NCBI RefSeq assembly: GCF_013373865.1
Contig: NC_050468.1
Span: 21,160,774-21,224,773 of the forward strand
Reading direction: 5' to 3'
Length of the DNA: 64,000 nt
Source: Monomorium pharaonis
Taxonomy: Eukaryota > Arthropoda > Insecta > Hymenoptera > Formicidae
A program made the position numbers and the translations under genes. The notes under the pieces were generated by a model. That model did not search any database and was not told where the DNA came from. It was given only the letters and a program-made list of their open reading frames with translations. Below, in pieces: positions 11,589-23,065 of this stretch. How positions within the stretch are numbered: position 1 is the stretch's first letter; every line of letters begins with the position of its first letter.

Positions 11589-13239
11589 TTTCGCAATGAG
11601 TTTGACTCGACACTGAACTGAACACTAAAACTGAAGCTGCCACTTCGACAAATGATTGAAACAATCGCTGCAAAATACACGATTGACAACAGTCTTTTCT
11701 TAAATTCTGTTTAACACTTTGCTTCAGAAAACATTGCACATTGTTTTGCAAACTGAGCCATGATTGATACGCATGTGTACACGCTAGAAACACGTAACAA
11801 CGCGTGCGATATGCGACCGACTGCGATTGAATATATAAAAAAAAAAGATAGTAATTAACGTCGAAATTTATTTTTATCTCAGAATCTTATTATCTTGATA
11901 TTGTTACCAACATTGAAAATTTTATTTAAAAAAAGATTAATTATATACGTCACGTCATTGACATTTTATTCTATGTGACGTTATTTAAGTGCGACAGCGA
12001 GATCGGCGACAAAATGTTCAAATTGTAATATTCCACACAATAACATGATGATATCGGACATCTCGATTGAGAAATTGATACTGCATTTTTACATTTAAAT
12101 AATTAAAGTATATAGCAGCCTAATTTTAGCGTGCGAGCACTCAATTCGCTTTTTTAAGCGGTGTTTACTTTATGTCAAGTGCAGAAAGTGCAGCTTGTGA
12201 GTTGAAAGATTGCAGTTGGTGCTCTATGTAATCGATTGACACGTTATCTCGATGTATCGATACTTTCGAGAACGTAATTGTGCGCCTCGATAGATTTCGA
12301 ATTACCACGTATAGTACGTATTCGAATCAGTTGTGAAACCATAAATTTGTGCTCTGTTATGTTCTGTGGAGAAACACATGCGATAAATTAATGGTATTCA
12401 ATTTTAATCGCCCTTTTCCGATTATAAAAAACTAAAGGCATCACAATCAAAGTCCATTAGCAATAAAGTAAGTATATATGAACATATAATATATAGGTTG
12501 ATATTCATATAATCAATTAAGTTATTATATTTAAGATAACCTTAAATGCAGTTCCAGGTCCGCTGTTGCGCATCAGTGTCAATAAGTTTGAAGCTATTTT
12601 TATTTTAAGTTATGATAACAGCTGATTTATGAAAACTACATACACATCACAGAGAAAACTTGTGAGTTTATTATTTTTTTTTTATTTTAATTCTTTATTA
12701 GACGTCACCGTTGATAATATATATGACATTTGATTTGAGACAAGTATTAAATAGCAAACGACTAGTAAACGTTTTAACATCCAAATGTTTACGAAATCAT
12801 GATGAGTAAAAGTTCCAAATAGCGATTTTTCCGAATAGCGACTTGTCCAAATTTTAATTTTGATTTTTTGCGAAAAATAATTAGTATGCAAACAAAATAA
12901 AAAAATATGAAAAAATTAGCAAACGAATAGCGATCGAATAGCGTTTTCCAAATTGTTGAAAGTGTTAGTACGACAGTTGACTTCATACCGGTCTCTAATT
13001 CTTCTTTCTGCTTGAGACTATCTTGATAAAAGAAAAATAAGATAAATAAAAATGAAAAATAAAAATGCATTAATTAGAATAGTGTATTTTTTTGAAGCTG
13101 AATAAATTTGCACCAATCAGAACAAAATATTTTCATCCAGTAATAAATTCAGTATTGCACAAAAATAAGCATTGTGTGCCGTTGGCTTAAGATTCGACTT
13201 GTGAATACCAGCCGTGTGAATCTACCATATTATAAAGCT

Positions 13240-13507
13240 CAATGGAGAGGTCACCGACATAAAGCATGGACTGCGCATTCCCTGCAAAAAGCCCTTGAAA
13301 AGTGTCTGGCAGACACTTATTAGAAAGACAAAGAGGAGACGTGATCTGGGTCAATTTCTTTCTCTGTCTAACGTCCACTGTTACTGGTTAGACAGAGACA
13401 GCGCTTGACCCAGACCAGTTGCTGTCTCCCTCTTTTGGTCGGACATGTTTTCTCTGCCATTGCGCTTTGCGCAGTCCACGTTTTGTGTCAATGGGAGAGG
13501 TCAATGG
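13240..13507. mobile_element. Long foldback element flanked by near-identical direct repeats
   Basis: The central arms 13329-13377 and 13381-13434 are inverted copies (TGTCTAAC/GTTAGACA core and GGGTCA/TGACCC further out) around a 3-bp centre. Outer arms (GTGGACTGCGCA type) pair 13253-13277 with 13469-13494. The block is bordered by AATGGAGAGGTCA at 13241 and AATGGGAGAGGTCA at 13490, direct repeats differing by one base. There is no coding capacity. It is GC-richer than its surroundings. Confidence 0.55.
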
Positions 13508-13830
13508 TTTATAATTTGCGAGCTAGTTTTTGATAATTGTCTGACGAATTTGAGTAAATAGAAAAAATTTTTTCATACTGGTGAAAAAAGCATTTAATTG
13601 TCCCCTTAGCCAAATAGGGACGGGTGCATCGAGGAAAAGAAGAAAAAAGCATCTTTAAGCAATTCATAAAAACAGTAAGTTTTATATGTTACGATTAACA
13701 ATCATAAAAACATAAAATTCTCTTTGATATTGCTTTTTTCTAACTTACATGTGATTTTTATTGATAATTAAACCTTAGAATGTTGTCATCATAATAATAT
13801 AACACAAAAAATATTTGTAACCTAAATCTT

Positions 13831-13994
13831 CCCTGGCGGAAAAATTTCTACAGAATTCTAAAAAACTACAAAAATTTATAAAAGTTTTCGATATAGAATA
13901 GAATTCTAGCATTTTTCTGTAATTTTTACATAAAAATGCTAGAATTGGAACACTTTTGTAAATTTTTGTAGTTTTTTTAGAATTTCTGCCAGGG
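13831..13994. mobile_element. Palindromic MITE with CCCTGGC ends
   Basis: The left end CCCTGGCGGAAAAATTTCTA pairs with the inverted right end at 13994 (TTCTGCCAGGG). The arms continue for about 50 bp through AAAACTACAAAAATTTA on both sides. Total length is 164 bp. It lies about 210 bp upstream of the KIN17 start codon, so it may be within the promoter. Confidence 0.65.
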
Positions 13995-14205
13995 TTTATA
14001 AACACAAATAATATAATTATAAACTTAAAAAGGAAGAAAAAATAAGCACACTCAAACTTACACACAATGACATTCTAGAGTTAATAATTTATTTTTTTAT
14101 AAGTTATATATTTGTTAATTTATGATAAAATTAGATTTTAAGAGCCAATAATTAATACTCATGATTAATAATTATATATAGACATCAATCTGAGATACAA
14201 GGAAC

Positions 14206-16629
14206 ATGGGGAAACATGAAGTAGGTACCCCAAAATATATTGCCAACAAGATCAAGGCAAAAGGCTTGCAAAAGTTAAGGTGGTACTGTCAGATGTGTCA
14301 AAAGCAATGCCGGGATGAAAATGGATTTAAATGTCACACCATGTCGGAGTCGCACCATCGTCAACTTTTGCTGTTTGCTGAAAACGCGCACCGGTACATG
14401 GATCAGTTTTCTAGAGATTTTTCACAGGGATATCTAAATTTATTGAAGAGGCAATTTGGCACTAGACGAGTGCCGGCGAATCGAGTGTACCAGGAATACA
14501 TTTCTGACAGAGGACATATACACATGAATGCAACTCAGTGGCTTACTTTGACAGCATTTGCAAAATGGCTTGGACGTACTGGACAGTGCGTTGTCGATGA
14601 AACTGAAAAAGGTTTGTATACATTTTAATAATAATTTGTTAGAAAGTTAAAAATTAATAAAGTAATAAACTTTTACTTACAAAGAAAAATTTCTAAAGTC
14701 AAAATAATTATGAAATTTTAACAGTATAGATACAGAAAATATTTTGATACATAACACTTTTTTAATGAATGATCTTATAGATGCTTGTTAGCATTAATAT
14801 TGTTGAATTAACCATCAATTTAATATTTTGATTTAATCCAAGAGATTCAATCTGTGTTTCAAGATTGAAAGTAATGATATGTTGTTCCAAGAATTAGAAA
14901 ATCATAAATATTAGTACTAAAATCTTGCTATTAACTGTTTTTGGCCATTTTTTTCTAATTGTGTTGTGCATAGTCTTATCTAAATTATGGTATTAAATTA
15001 CATTTTCTAGTCAATAAATTTCATTAAAAAAATGTTTCTTACAAGATTTTGTTCCATCTCTTTTTGTTTGTGAATAATAAAATAAAAACAAAAAAGCCAA
15101 TTTTTAGAAGTTGATTTTATGTCTTTAGGATGAATTTGGACATCAAAAAAATAGATTTTTTACATATTAAAATATCTTCTGTGTTATTAAAGCTTTATAA
15201 TTTCTGTAAGTTCCTTGAATTTTCCTTGTTGGTTAATTTCAAATGTATTATATATTACCTGTAACTTTAATTATTTTTAAAATATATAAACATTAACTTA
15301 TTAACTTTTTTTCTGAGTTAAAATTTAACTTAAGAAAAAAAATTGCAAAAAAATATATTTTCAAATTCCTTAATTCACAAATAAAATATTAAATTAATTT
15401 ATGAATTTATTGTAATTTTGTTTTATTAAGGGTTGGTTGTTTCAACTTCTTGGTTTATCTTCATTTTTTTTCTTAAATAAATAAAGACAAAAATATATTT
15501 ACCTGATAGGTAAAGTTTATAAGTAGTTGGAACAATCGACCTTTAGTGTCATAAAAAAAAATTATAACATTTTAATTTAATATAAATAATACTTTTTAAA
15601 ATAAACTTTTACATAATTTAATTTAACCTAAATGCTTTTAAGATAACTTAACACATAGCTTTTAATCTAAACTTTTAATATAATTAATTTTATGACCCAA
15701 TAACTTTAATTTAATTTAATTTAAAAAATATTAATTTATCCAACCCTAGTACCACCTTGCCTATGCTATCTTGTATCCTAAATTGTCAAAATTCTATACA
15801 ATTAGAGACAGGTTTATTGATAAAATTTTCGATTTCAAAAAATGTGTATATTGTTTCAGGTTTGTTTATAACATACATCGATAGAGACCCTGAGACACTC
15901 GCTGCACAGGAAAAAAAAGCAAAGAAAGAAAAAATGGACAAAGATGATGAGGAGCGACTTATGGATTTCATTGACAAGCAAATAGAAAAGGCAAAACAAA
16001 GTACAAATGAAGAGGAAGGTGAAACGTCTAAGACACCACTGGTGCGCCCTGAGAACGATACACCTTTGGTTCTCGACATAAAATTAAAACCAAAGCCCAA
16101 GTTACTTCCTGTATTTCAAATAAAACAGGAAAAGGTAAAAAGTGAAGATCAAAACAAATCAGTTTCAAGCAAATTAATTAGTGAAAAAGATGAAAAACCA
16201 AAAAGATCCAGTAATGATGATGAAACAAAGTCTGTTAAGAAGTTAAAAAATGATAATTCTCCTGCAACTGAAGGCTGGCTTAGGGAAGGTTTAATGGTCA
16301 AAATAACCACGAAGAGTCTAGGTGAAAAATATTATAAAGCTAAAGGTGTCGTTCAATCAGTTGGAACAGACAGTTTTGTTGGTAAAGTAAAATTGAAAAC
16401 ACCGGATGAAGTTAACGGACATGTTATACGGTTAGATCAAGAATACTTGGAAACAGTAATTCCCGCGATAGATAAAGAAGTTCTGATTCTTTGGGGAAAG
16501 CATAAAGGTGCGAGAGCAATAGTTAAGAAATTGCATATAGAGCATTATAGTGTAGATGTCGAACTAAAAAATAATAAGAAAATTGTGCAGAAACTTCCAT
16601 ATGAACAAGTGTGCAAGTATATAGATTGA
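14206..16629 (+). CDS. KIN: DNA/RNA-binding protein KIN17
   Basis: A nuclear protein linked to DNA repair, replication and pre-mRNA splicing. Exons 14206-14611 and 15860-16629 give 391 residues plus TGA (human is 393). Residues 21-36 read LQKLRWYCQMCQKQCR; the zinc ligands are C28, C31, H44 and H50 at the same positions as in human. The winged-helix region follows (FGTRRVPANRVYQEYIS, HIHMNATQW, KWLGRTGQC). The junction codon G|GT gives KGLFITYIDRDPET. A Lys/Glu-rich, low-complexity linker spans about residues 155-280. The C-terminal tandem SH3-like/KOW domain contains VKITTKSLGEKYY, LETVIPAIDKEVLIL and the terminal YEQVCKYID. A possible poly(A) signal AATAAA lies at 17038. The 1.2-kb intron is built mostly of nested repeats. 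The gene is divergent from SBDS. Confidence 0.96.
15258..15745 (+). repeat. AT-rich interspersed repeat, copy 1 (KIN17 intron)
   Basis: Diverged copy of a family also at 59700-60175 (+) and 61775-62010 (-). Shared blocks are AACTTATTAACTTTT, AAATAAAATATTAAAT, ACATTTTAATTTAAT and the 3' end ATTAATTTA(C/T)CCAAC(C/T)CT. It is interrupted by a foldback element at 15431-15541, so that insertion came later. No open frame; the class is unknown. Confidence 0.6.
15431..15541. mobile_element. Foldback MITE nested in the KIN17 intron repeat
   Basis: The ends GGTTGGTTGTTTCAACT and, inverted, GGTCGATTGTTCCAACT frame 111 bp. An inner block ACCTGATAGGTAAA pairs less well with the left arm. A relative lies at 51121-51251, sharing the ends, the CCTATCAGGTA core and the TTATTTATTTAAGAAAAA spacer. 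Confidence 0.6.
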
Positions 16630-17799
16630 GAAATAATTGTGTGTGGAGAAAAAGTATTAGAAAAAAGATACTGTATATTAGTATTAGTGGTAACATTCTA
16701 TAATATAGATAATTGCATTATCCCGAAGAGCACCTGTGTACAAATTTAACAGCTGAATAAGAAGTATCAACCTTGTACATAAGGACTTATTCGTGCAAAC
16801 TTGTATAACCACATAATGTAAGTGCAAAGAAAATTAACTTTTATGATATCATCGATGAAAAACTATTAAAAACCAATAATTTTACAGAAGTTTATGTGAC
16901 TGTTAAAATTTAATTTTTAAACCAAACTGTTTTCTATGTCCGCGCCCAATTAAATTATTTTAATGAGCTCAAAAAATTCTGAAAAAAATCAGGAAAGTTT
17001 ATTGAAGTGTAAACTAATTGTCCCAACCGTTTATTGTAATAAAAGTTGTTTATAATATTTAATTTTTGTTTTGTGAGAGAAAAAATCTCAAATAGTTGAA
17101 CAAAAATGATCAAGAGTTTTTTGGGGGATTGAGTAATTAATTGATAATATAGCATTAATTTTATTATTCTGATATTTTCTTATATATATTATTCTGATAA
17201 ACAACATAAGCACTATAGCATTCTTATGATAGATTAAATTAATTAATAGACTTAGAAGGTAATTTGCTCTATGCAAATGTATTATACAAGTTTGCATAGG
17301 TCTCATATATGTAAAATAATGTACATTAATATTATATAAAATGATATAAATTTTACATACAATATAAGAAAAATTTTTTGTGTGAAACGTTTAAGACAAA
17401 CTCTTTTATTGAATATACATTTTTATATTATATTTCATTAAATACATATCAGTGTTTATATACATTACAAATAGAATGTAAAATTAGAATGTAATTAGGG
17501 ATTTTATCATCCATACAAACAAGAACGTCATGTCATAATTTAAATATTAAATTCTGGAATAATCGATTTTTTAATTAAATATCAAATTTTTTAAATTAAG
17601 AAATAATATAATAATACTTTATTCTCTTCAGCAGTACAAAATTACCAAGAAGGGGAAAAATTAAGAAATAATGTGAAAAATAAAATAGTTTTATTTAAGA
17701 AATAAATAAATAAATAAAATTTTTTATAAGAATATATCAGAATTTTTTAATGTTTTATGCTTCTTTCGATAAAATATTTCTTTTATATGTATATCTTTC

Positions 17800-17835
<36 letters not shown>

Positions 17836-18466
17836 AAATAAAACATGAAGAATTATTTGTTATGTATATGTTATCCAATTACGGCATAAAGAAATATAAT
17901 TTTTAAAAAATTTCGTTATTATTCAAATGGGAGAAATGCCCCTCTCTCCTCTCTTGGATCCTGATATCGATTCAGTTTAAAACTAATTTTTTAATCAATC
18001 TCTCGTTTTTTATAGATCACTTATCCGAGGCAAACTGTACTAGTAATGAGACCTAATATGATAGTAATGAGACCATCTAATATGATAGCCTGAAGTGGTT
18101 ACTAAGTTGATAAATGACTGCTCTTTATACAAGCTGGTAATTGTCGCTTATATTGTCCTTCAATTTATACTTCTGCTCTGCCGAGGAATTCGTTTTGTTA
18201 CTAAGGTGCTTATAATTTCTTACAAAAGTATTTTTATTGATAGAATCAGAAATTATATTTAGACGAAAATCTGATCGACACAAAATGGAAACCTTGCCCA
18301 GAATGTAAGTCATTCTTGTAAATTGCACCAACAATCCTGTAACATCAAAAATATATATAAATAATTAACAAAGGATAAGCTTTATTAAATTATATTAAAT
18401 AATATCTCTGATAACATTTATGATGACATTTCAGTACTGTTATTGTGTCTTATTTTTATATGTAAG

Positions 18467-18858
18467 GTGTTTGGCAAACAGATGGGAGAGATAATAAAAT
18501 ATAAAACAAAAATCGAAAATAACAAGTTTTATAAGATGATTAAAAAAGGCTTCGTTCTTTAATTATAAATATTTAAATCTTTATAGTAGTAAAAAGTACC
18601 TAAAAACACATGAACATATAAATATTATAATTAAATATAAAATAAAGCCTCAACCAAAATTTTGTTTTTTATTTTATAATTCAGTAATATTCAAATATTC
18701 ATGTAAAAATTATCTAATGCACGTAAATATTTAAACACTTATAATTAAAAAAAGAAAAGACTTGATATGCCTTGATTACAATTTTGTTATTCTTGCATAA
18801 AAGGAAATCTTATTTTATTATCTCAGATCACTTTAAATTTTCACTTGCTGCCAAACAC
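18467..18858. mobile_element. MITE-like element with GTGTTTGGCA ends
   Basis: GTGTTTGGCAAACAG at 18467 is matched by the inverted end CTGCCAAACAC finishing at 18858. A subterminal GAGATAATAAAATA block is repeated in inverted form. Length is 392 bp, non-coding. Confidence 0.5.
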
Positions 18859-19114
18859 AATGTATATGTAATGTGACTAGATATTTTGGTTTCAAAGTAA
18901 TTGTCCCACTGCAGTCCCATGAAACATGTCAAATATCCTGATTTTAGTGAAAAGATCTTGCTAGAAGATGCTTAATTTTGCTAACTATGATAATTATAGT
19001 AAACTTAATACATTTATAATAATCCAAAAAGCAAATTAAAAAGGGTTGTACAGAGTCAGTGCTGTTGTCTGTGCAAAAATAAATTGCACGTCAAGTAATA
19101 ATTAAATGGCTTTA

Positions 19115-19253
19115 GGCCGGATCTATAATAGGTGTAGTAAGCCTTAAGCCATAAGGAATTAACCAATTATATTCGTTTATTCTTCTTATATTCAATTATA
19201 ATTGGTCAGTTTCTTATAGCATAAGGCTTACTACACCTATTGTAGATCCGGGC
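19115..19253. mobile_element. Foldback MITE with TTA target duplication
   Basis: The 139-bp element has about 60-bp arms: GGCCGGATCTATAATAGGTG on the left and the inverted GCCCGGATCTACAATAGGTG on the right. Both continue through GTAGTAAGCCTTA and further. TTA flanks both sides (19112-19114 and 19254-19256), fitting a PIF/Harbinger-type target site. Confidence 0.75.
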
Positions 19254-20479
19254 TTAATCGTGGAAATAGTACTCAGCAAATGTTTCGGTTCAATTTGAGT
19301 CACCCTCAATGCAAAACAAATTTCTAATATTATAAATTGTATTCATGGCGATCCAGAGCCTTTCAACTAACATAAAAGATAGTAAAATACAAATATATTA
19401 TAGTTTAAGACTAGTATTCATAGTCAATTTTTATTTTAAGACTATCTCAAGTAACATCTAAAAAGCTAATATTACATGAATTTGGATTATGCTAAGGATT
19501 TTAAGTGCTTTTTAAGGATTTTTTGGTGGAAAAAGTTCTCATCTCTTTATAATACTTTTTGTATTTTTAATTTATGAAGATTTCTAAAAAATATCTTAAT
19601 ATTTAAGAAAATATACTTAGAAGATTTTCCAGGTTTTCTCTTAAAAATTATAGAACAAAAAATTTTAAAATATTTTAGTATTTACATATAGTTCTAGAAA
19701 AAATGTAGAATTTTTTAACATTATTTTTTAAGTGTTCTACAATTTATATAAAAAATTTGAAAAATAAAATTATACAATTAAAAAAAATATAAAATTTATA
19801 TACAGAAAATCTAAAAAATTATATAAAGAATTATAAGATAAATTTCTTATTTTTTTATCTTTCTTAAAGCAGATAAATTTGAATACTATATGAGTAATAT
19901 AGCATTATTCTTTAAAAATATAAATTGTCATTTTTGTAGAACTGACGTAGGTATGCAACGTGATAAAGAAATTAGGTTTCGTTCTATCATGTACTTTGAT
20001 TTGGAACTCATTTAATTTCTATAGACATGACCGACATGACCAACAATGTTACCGACAAAACGTAAGTTTTAGTTCACGCATTTTTCAATTGATCTTCTAC
20101 AGCGCGGTAGATGTTGGACGCTCAGAGATTCTTTAATATGATTGCCTTTAATTCGTTTTATGTATTTAGAAGCAGAAACCAATAGTAATGAATTACTGAG
20201 CGCTCACTAATCCGTTCCGTCCGCTGAAGGTGCCTAATTAGTTGTTAGAAATTAACCTATCAGAGCAAAATATGTTTTAATAAATCGATTTTTAATAACT
20301 AAAATTATTTTTTATATAAATATTAAAATATTGCCTAAATCGCAAACTTGCCCAAAATATGTCGCCTAAATTGGACGCCTGTCGCAAAATCAAAATTTAA
20401 AACGCATAGCAGCTTTCAAAATTACCTAAATTGCGATTAATCGGCCAAGTTGGTAACACTGGTTATAGTCAAAGATACC

Positions 20480-20606
20480 GCGAGATCAGTATTGCGCGCG
20501 CGCGCGCGGGAAACTCGGAAGCGTGACGTCACCGCGCGCGATAAGGCGGATTCGCGCGCGTATCACGCGCGTCACTCGTCTGTTGTGTGGGGGGCAGCGG
20601 GAGAGT

Positions 20607-20638
<32 letters not shown>

Positions 20639-20894
20639 TAGAGAACGAGGGGTAACCGCGCGATGGCGCGAGCGTACGCGTTGCGCGGTGCGCCGCCGTC
20701 GACTGTATCGAACATGGCCGCCGCGAGCGTGCTACCGTCAGAGGTGCGCGAAAAATGACGGGTTTTCCGCGCTCCTGACGGCGCGAACGTAACGGTGCGC
20801 GCGCGATAACAAGTGTCGACCGAGCGTTAACTGCCGCGCGTCGCCGAGGCCGCCGGGACGACGGCGCAACGGCGGCGGGTGCCGGCGCGACACC
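20480..20894 (+). promoter_or_regulatory. CpG-rich promoter and 5' UTR of slingshot
   Basis: There is an abrupt switch from AT-rich DNA to CpG-dense sequence with (CG)n at 20494-20508 and a GA tract at about 20601-20640 (GAGA-factor-like sites). An in-frame TAA at 20790 lies 35 codons before the ATG at 20895, which closes the coding frame upstream. CpG-rich DNA continues to about 21300 inside intron 1. The exact start site is not determined. Confidence 0.65.
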
Positions 20895-20951
20895 ATGGCG
20901 TTGGTCACAGTGCAGCGATCCCCGAGCGTGTCCAGTTCCCCGCAGAGTTCG
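20895..20951 (+). CDS. ssh: Slingshot protein phosphatase, first coding exon
   Basis: Slingshot dephosphorylates and activates cofilin, controlling actin turnover. The 19-codon exon starts in a strong context (CACCATGG) and encodes MALVTVQRSPSVSSSPQSS, followed by the donor GTGAGT at 20952. MALVT(V/L)QRSP is the characteristic start of animal Slingshot phosphatases, as in human SSH1 and SSH2. Phase is 0, matching the next exon at 31154. The SSH-N, DEK-C and dual-specificity phosphatase domains are not visible, so the assignment rests on the N-terminus and exon layout only. The rest should lie right of the window. Confidence 0.8.
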
Positions 20952-23020
20952 GTGAGTTCTCTTAAATCTCGTCCGTGCATGCCTCTTGCCACCTCTGCGT
21001 TCGTCGTCGTCGTCGTCGTCGTCGCCGCGCGCGCGTACGCCGGCGCGTCGCCGCGCGCCGTCGGCGTGTCGATCGTCGAGCGTAGGGCCGCCTCCAAGGC
21101 ATCGCGTTACATCGCCGCCCTGGAGTCGCTCCGAGCGAGCGGCTCCGACCTCCGCGCGACGACGACGCCTGGCTCCGCTCCGCTCGGCTCGCCGGAGCTC
21201 GACCGGCTCTGCCTCTGCCTTATTTGGCCGTGCACTGACAGCCAGTGCGAAAAAGGGAATCGTGAAAGATAGATAGAGAGGGAGAGAGAGAGAGAGAGAA
21301 AATTGTGTGCCCCCTTGACTCGTCTGCGAGTTCGCGAGATGCGATTAGGAATCGCGGTCGCCGACGCATGAAAAGCGCGCCGAGACAAAGGGATTCGCTA
21401 GGGTAAACAAATGTAGGTATAGACGGAACAGGCGGATTGTCCGCTCGTACGCTCGCGCGCGGAATTCCACGGCTCTCCGCCGCTCTTGTCCTCGATACGC
21501 GCGCGAAGGCTCCGGCTCCGATCGCGTCGAGTTTCGCGTGGAGATTGTGTTGTTACCGCGACTTTTTGTTTTCCCCGCTTCGCGTGCTCTCGCTTTCCGT
21601 TCACACGATCGTCATCGGTAAAGATGGAGGAGATCCGGGGGGAGGGGGGGAGGGGAGGGCTTATTCTCTCAAGGCGGCTCTGCATTCAATTGTCAAAGCG
21701 ATTCCGAGTATTTATTGATGCTCGCAGTAGCACTTTCTCGATATCGACGAGTACCGCAATCGAATGAAAGTGGAAGAACGCGAGAGAGTTATTGTTTCTT
21801 TCTTTTCCTTTCCTTTTCCTTTGTCGTACACGAGCGGCTGATGAACGATTAAGCCCTTCCGTTACGCTGATGATAGTAGGTACGATAGACGCTTTCGTGA
21901 TTTCCCTTTCCTAGAATTCGCGCAATGATGACGAGCCGAACTGCGAAACTGCTTTGTCCAAGCTGCTTTTTGTTTGTTGCAGCTGATGATCAATCGAGTG
22001 ATCGGCCGATTCGTTATCAGAGTTATCGATCGTTGAATTATATTGCACAATTAGTTGCAAAGATCTAATACTTCAATGTTATGAATAAAGATACTGTCAA
22101 ATGTTCGATTTTTTATTGTAAAATCGCATAATATTATAATAATGATGATAATGATATAATTTGAAAATATTTAGGAATAGAATTAAAACTTAAAAATTTG
22201 TTCTGAATTTTTAGAACGTTAATTCAAGATAACTTTTCACACGGTTGTCAAGTACGCCAAAAACATTATCATTGATAAGCACGATAAAATATTCAATATA
22301 TTCCTCTATGTCGAAATGTGATGATATTAACATTTGGTATTTTATCGATCAGGAGTATGTATTTATATACTTTGGTTCGTATTCAAAAGTGCTTTAAAGA
22401 GCGCGATTTTATGTCATTCTTTGTTTTACGTCTAATAAACGATAAAGATAGAATGACAAAAGAGCATGTTAATACTTTTATCATTAAATAACTTCAATAA
22501 AACTGCAAGCACGTTAATGTAAAAACAAAAATAATAATACAAAAAGGGCCGCGACAAGCAAGTTAACGAGAATAATAACTTTTTTCTATAAGTGAAGAAT
22601 TTAATGACATGATGTTTCGACCTCATGTGCTCTTTTTCAGAATCAGCTACAGTTTATACGATTAATATAAATCCACTAACATTGTTAATACAATCAAGAA
22701 TTACCTGATTAAACAATTTCGTGTACAGTAAGCTGTGCGCACCGGCGCAGAACGGTGCAAGTGACAGGGTTCGCTAATGAACTTATTTGGCAAAGATTCA
22801 GCCATTGCGAACAACTAGACTCGTCTCTCATTTATTTATTTATTTTTTTTCGCAATGCTCTCCCTCGCACTCTTTAAACCATCTCCTCCCCTCGAATACG
22901 CATGGCTACCTTCGGCGCGACCTTTCGTTGGCGTTTTCATCCCGCGCTTGCCAAGGGGTGACGATCACGTCGTCTCGGCGGAGTGCTGCTGACCCGACTC
23001 GACCCGAAGCGAGTGAGCGG

Positions 23021-23065
<45 letters not shown>

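Larger units (their letters stand above)
11589..14205. other. Intergenic region between divergent SBDS and KIN17
   Basis: No coding gene is supported. It is AT-rich, with a mildly CpG-containing part up to about 12340 that probably includes the SBDS promoter. Two palindromic elements, at 13240-13507 and 13831-13994, are listed separately. KIN17 transcription must start in or right of this interval; I could not place the start site. Confidence 0.6.
16630..20480. other. Gene-free interval between KIN17 and the ssh promoter
   Basis: No gene was found. It contains the KIN17 3' end, an (AT)n run at about 17806-17832 and MITE-like elements at 18467-18858 and 19115-19253. Otherwise it is AT-rich sequence with scattered short stop-riddled frames. 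Confidence 0.6.

Noticed and set aside
20523..21276. Several 80-125 residue frames around the ssh promoter
   Set aside because: All are low-complexity products of CpG and GA/GTC repeats; the only supported coding piece is 20895-20951.
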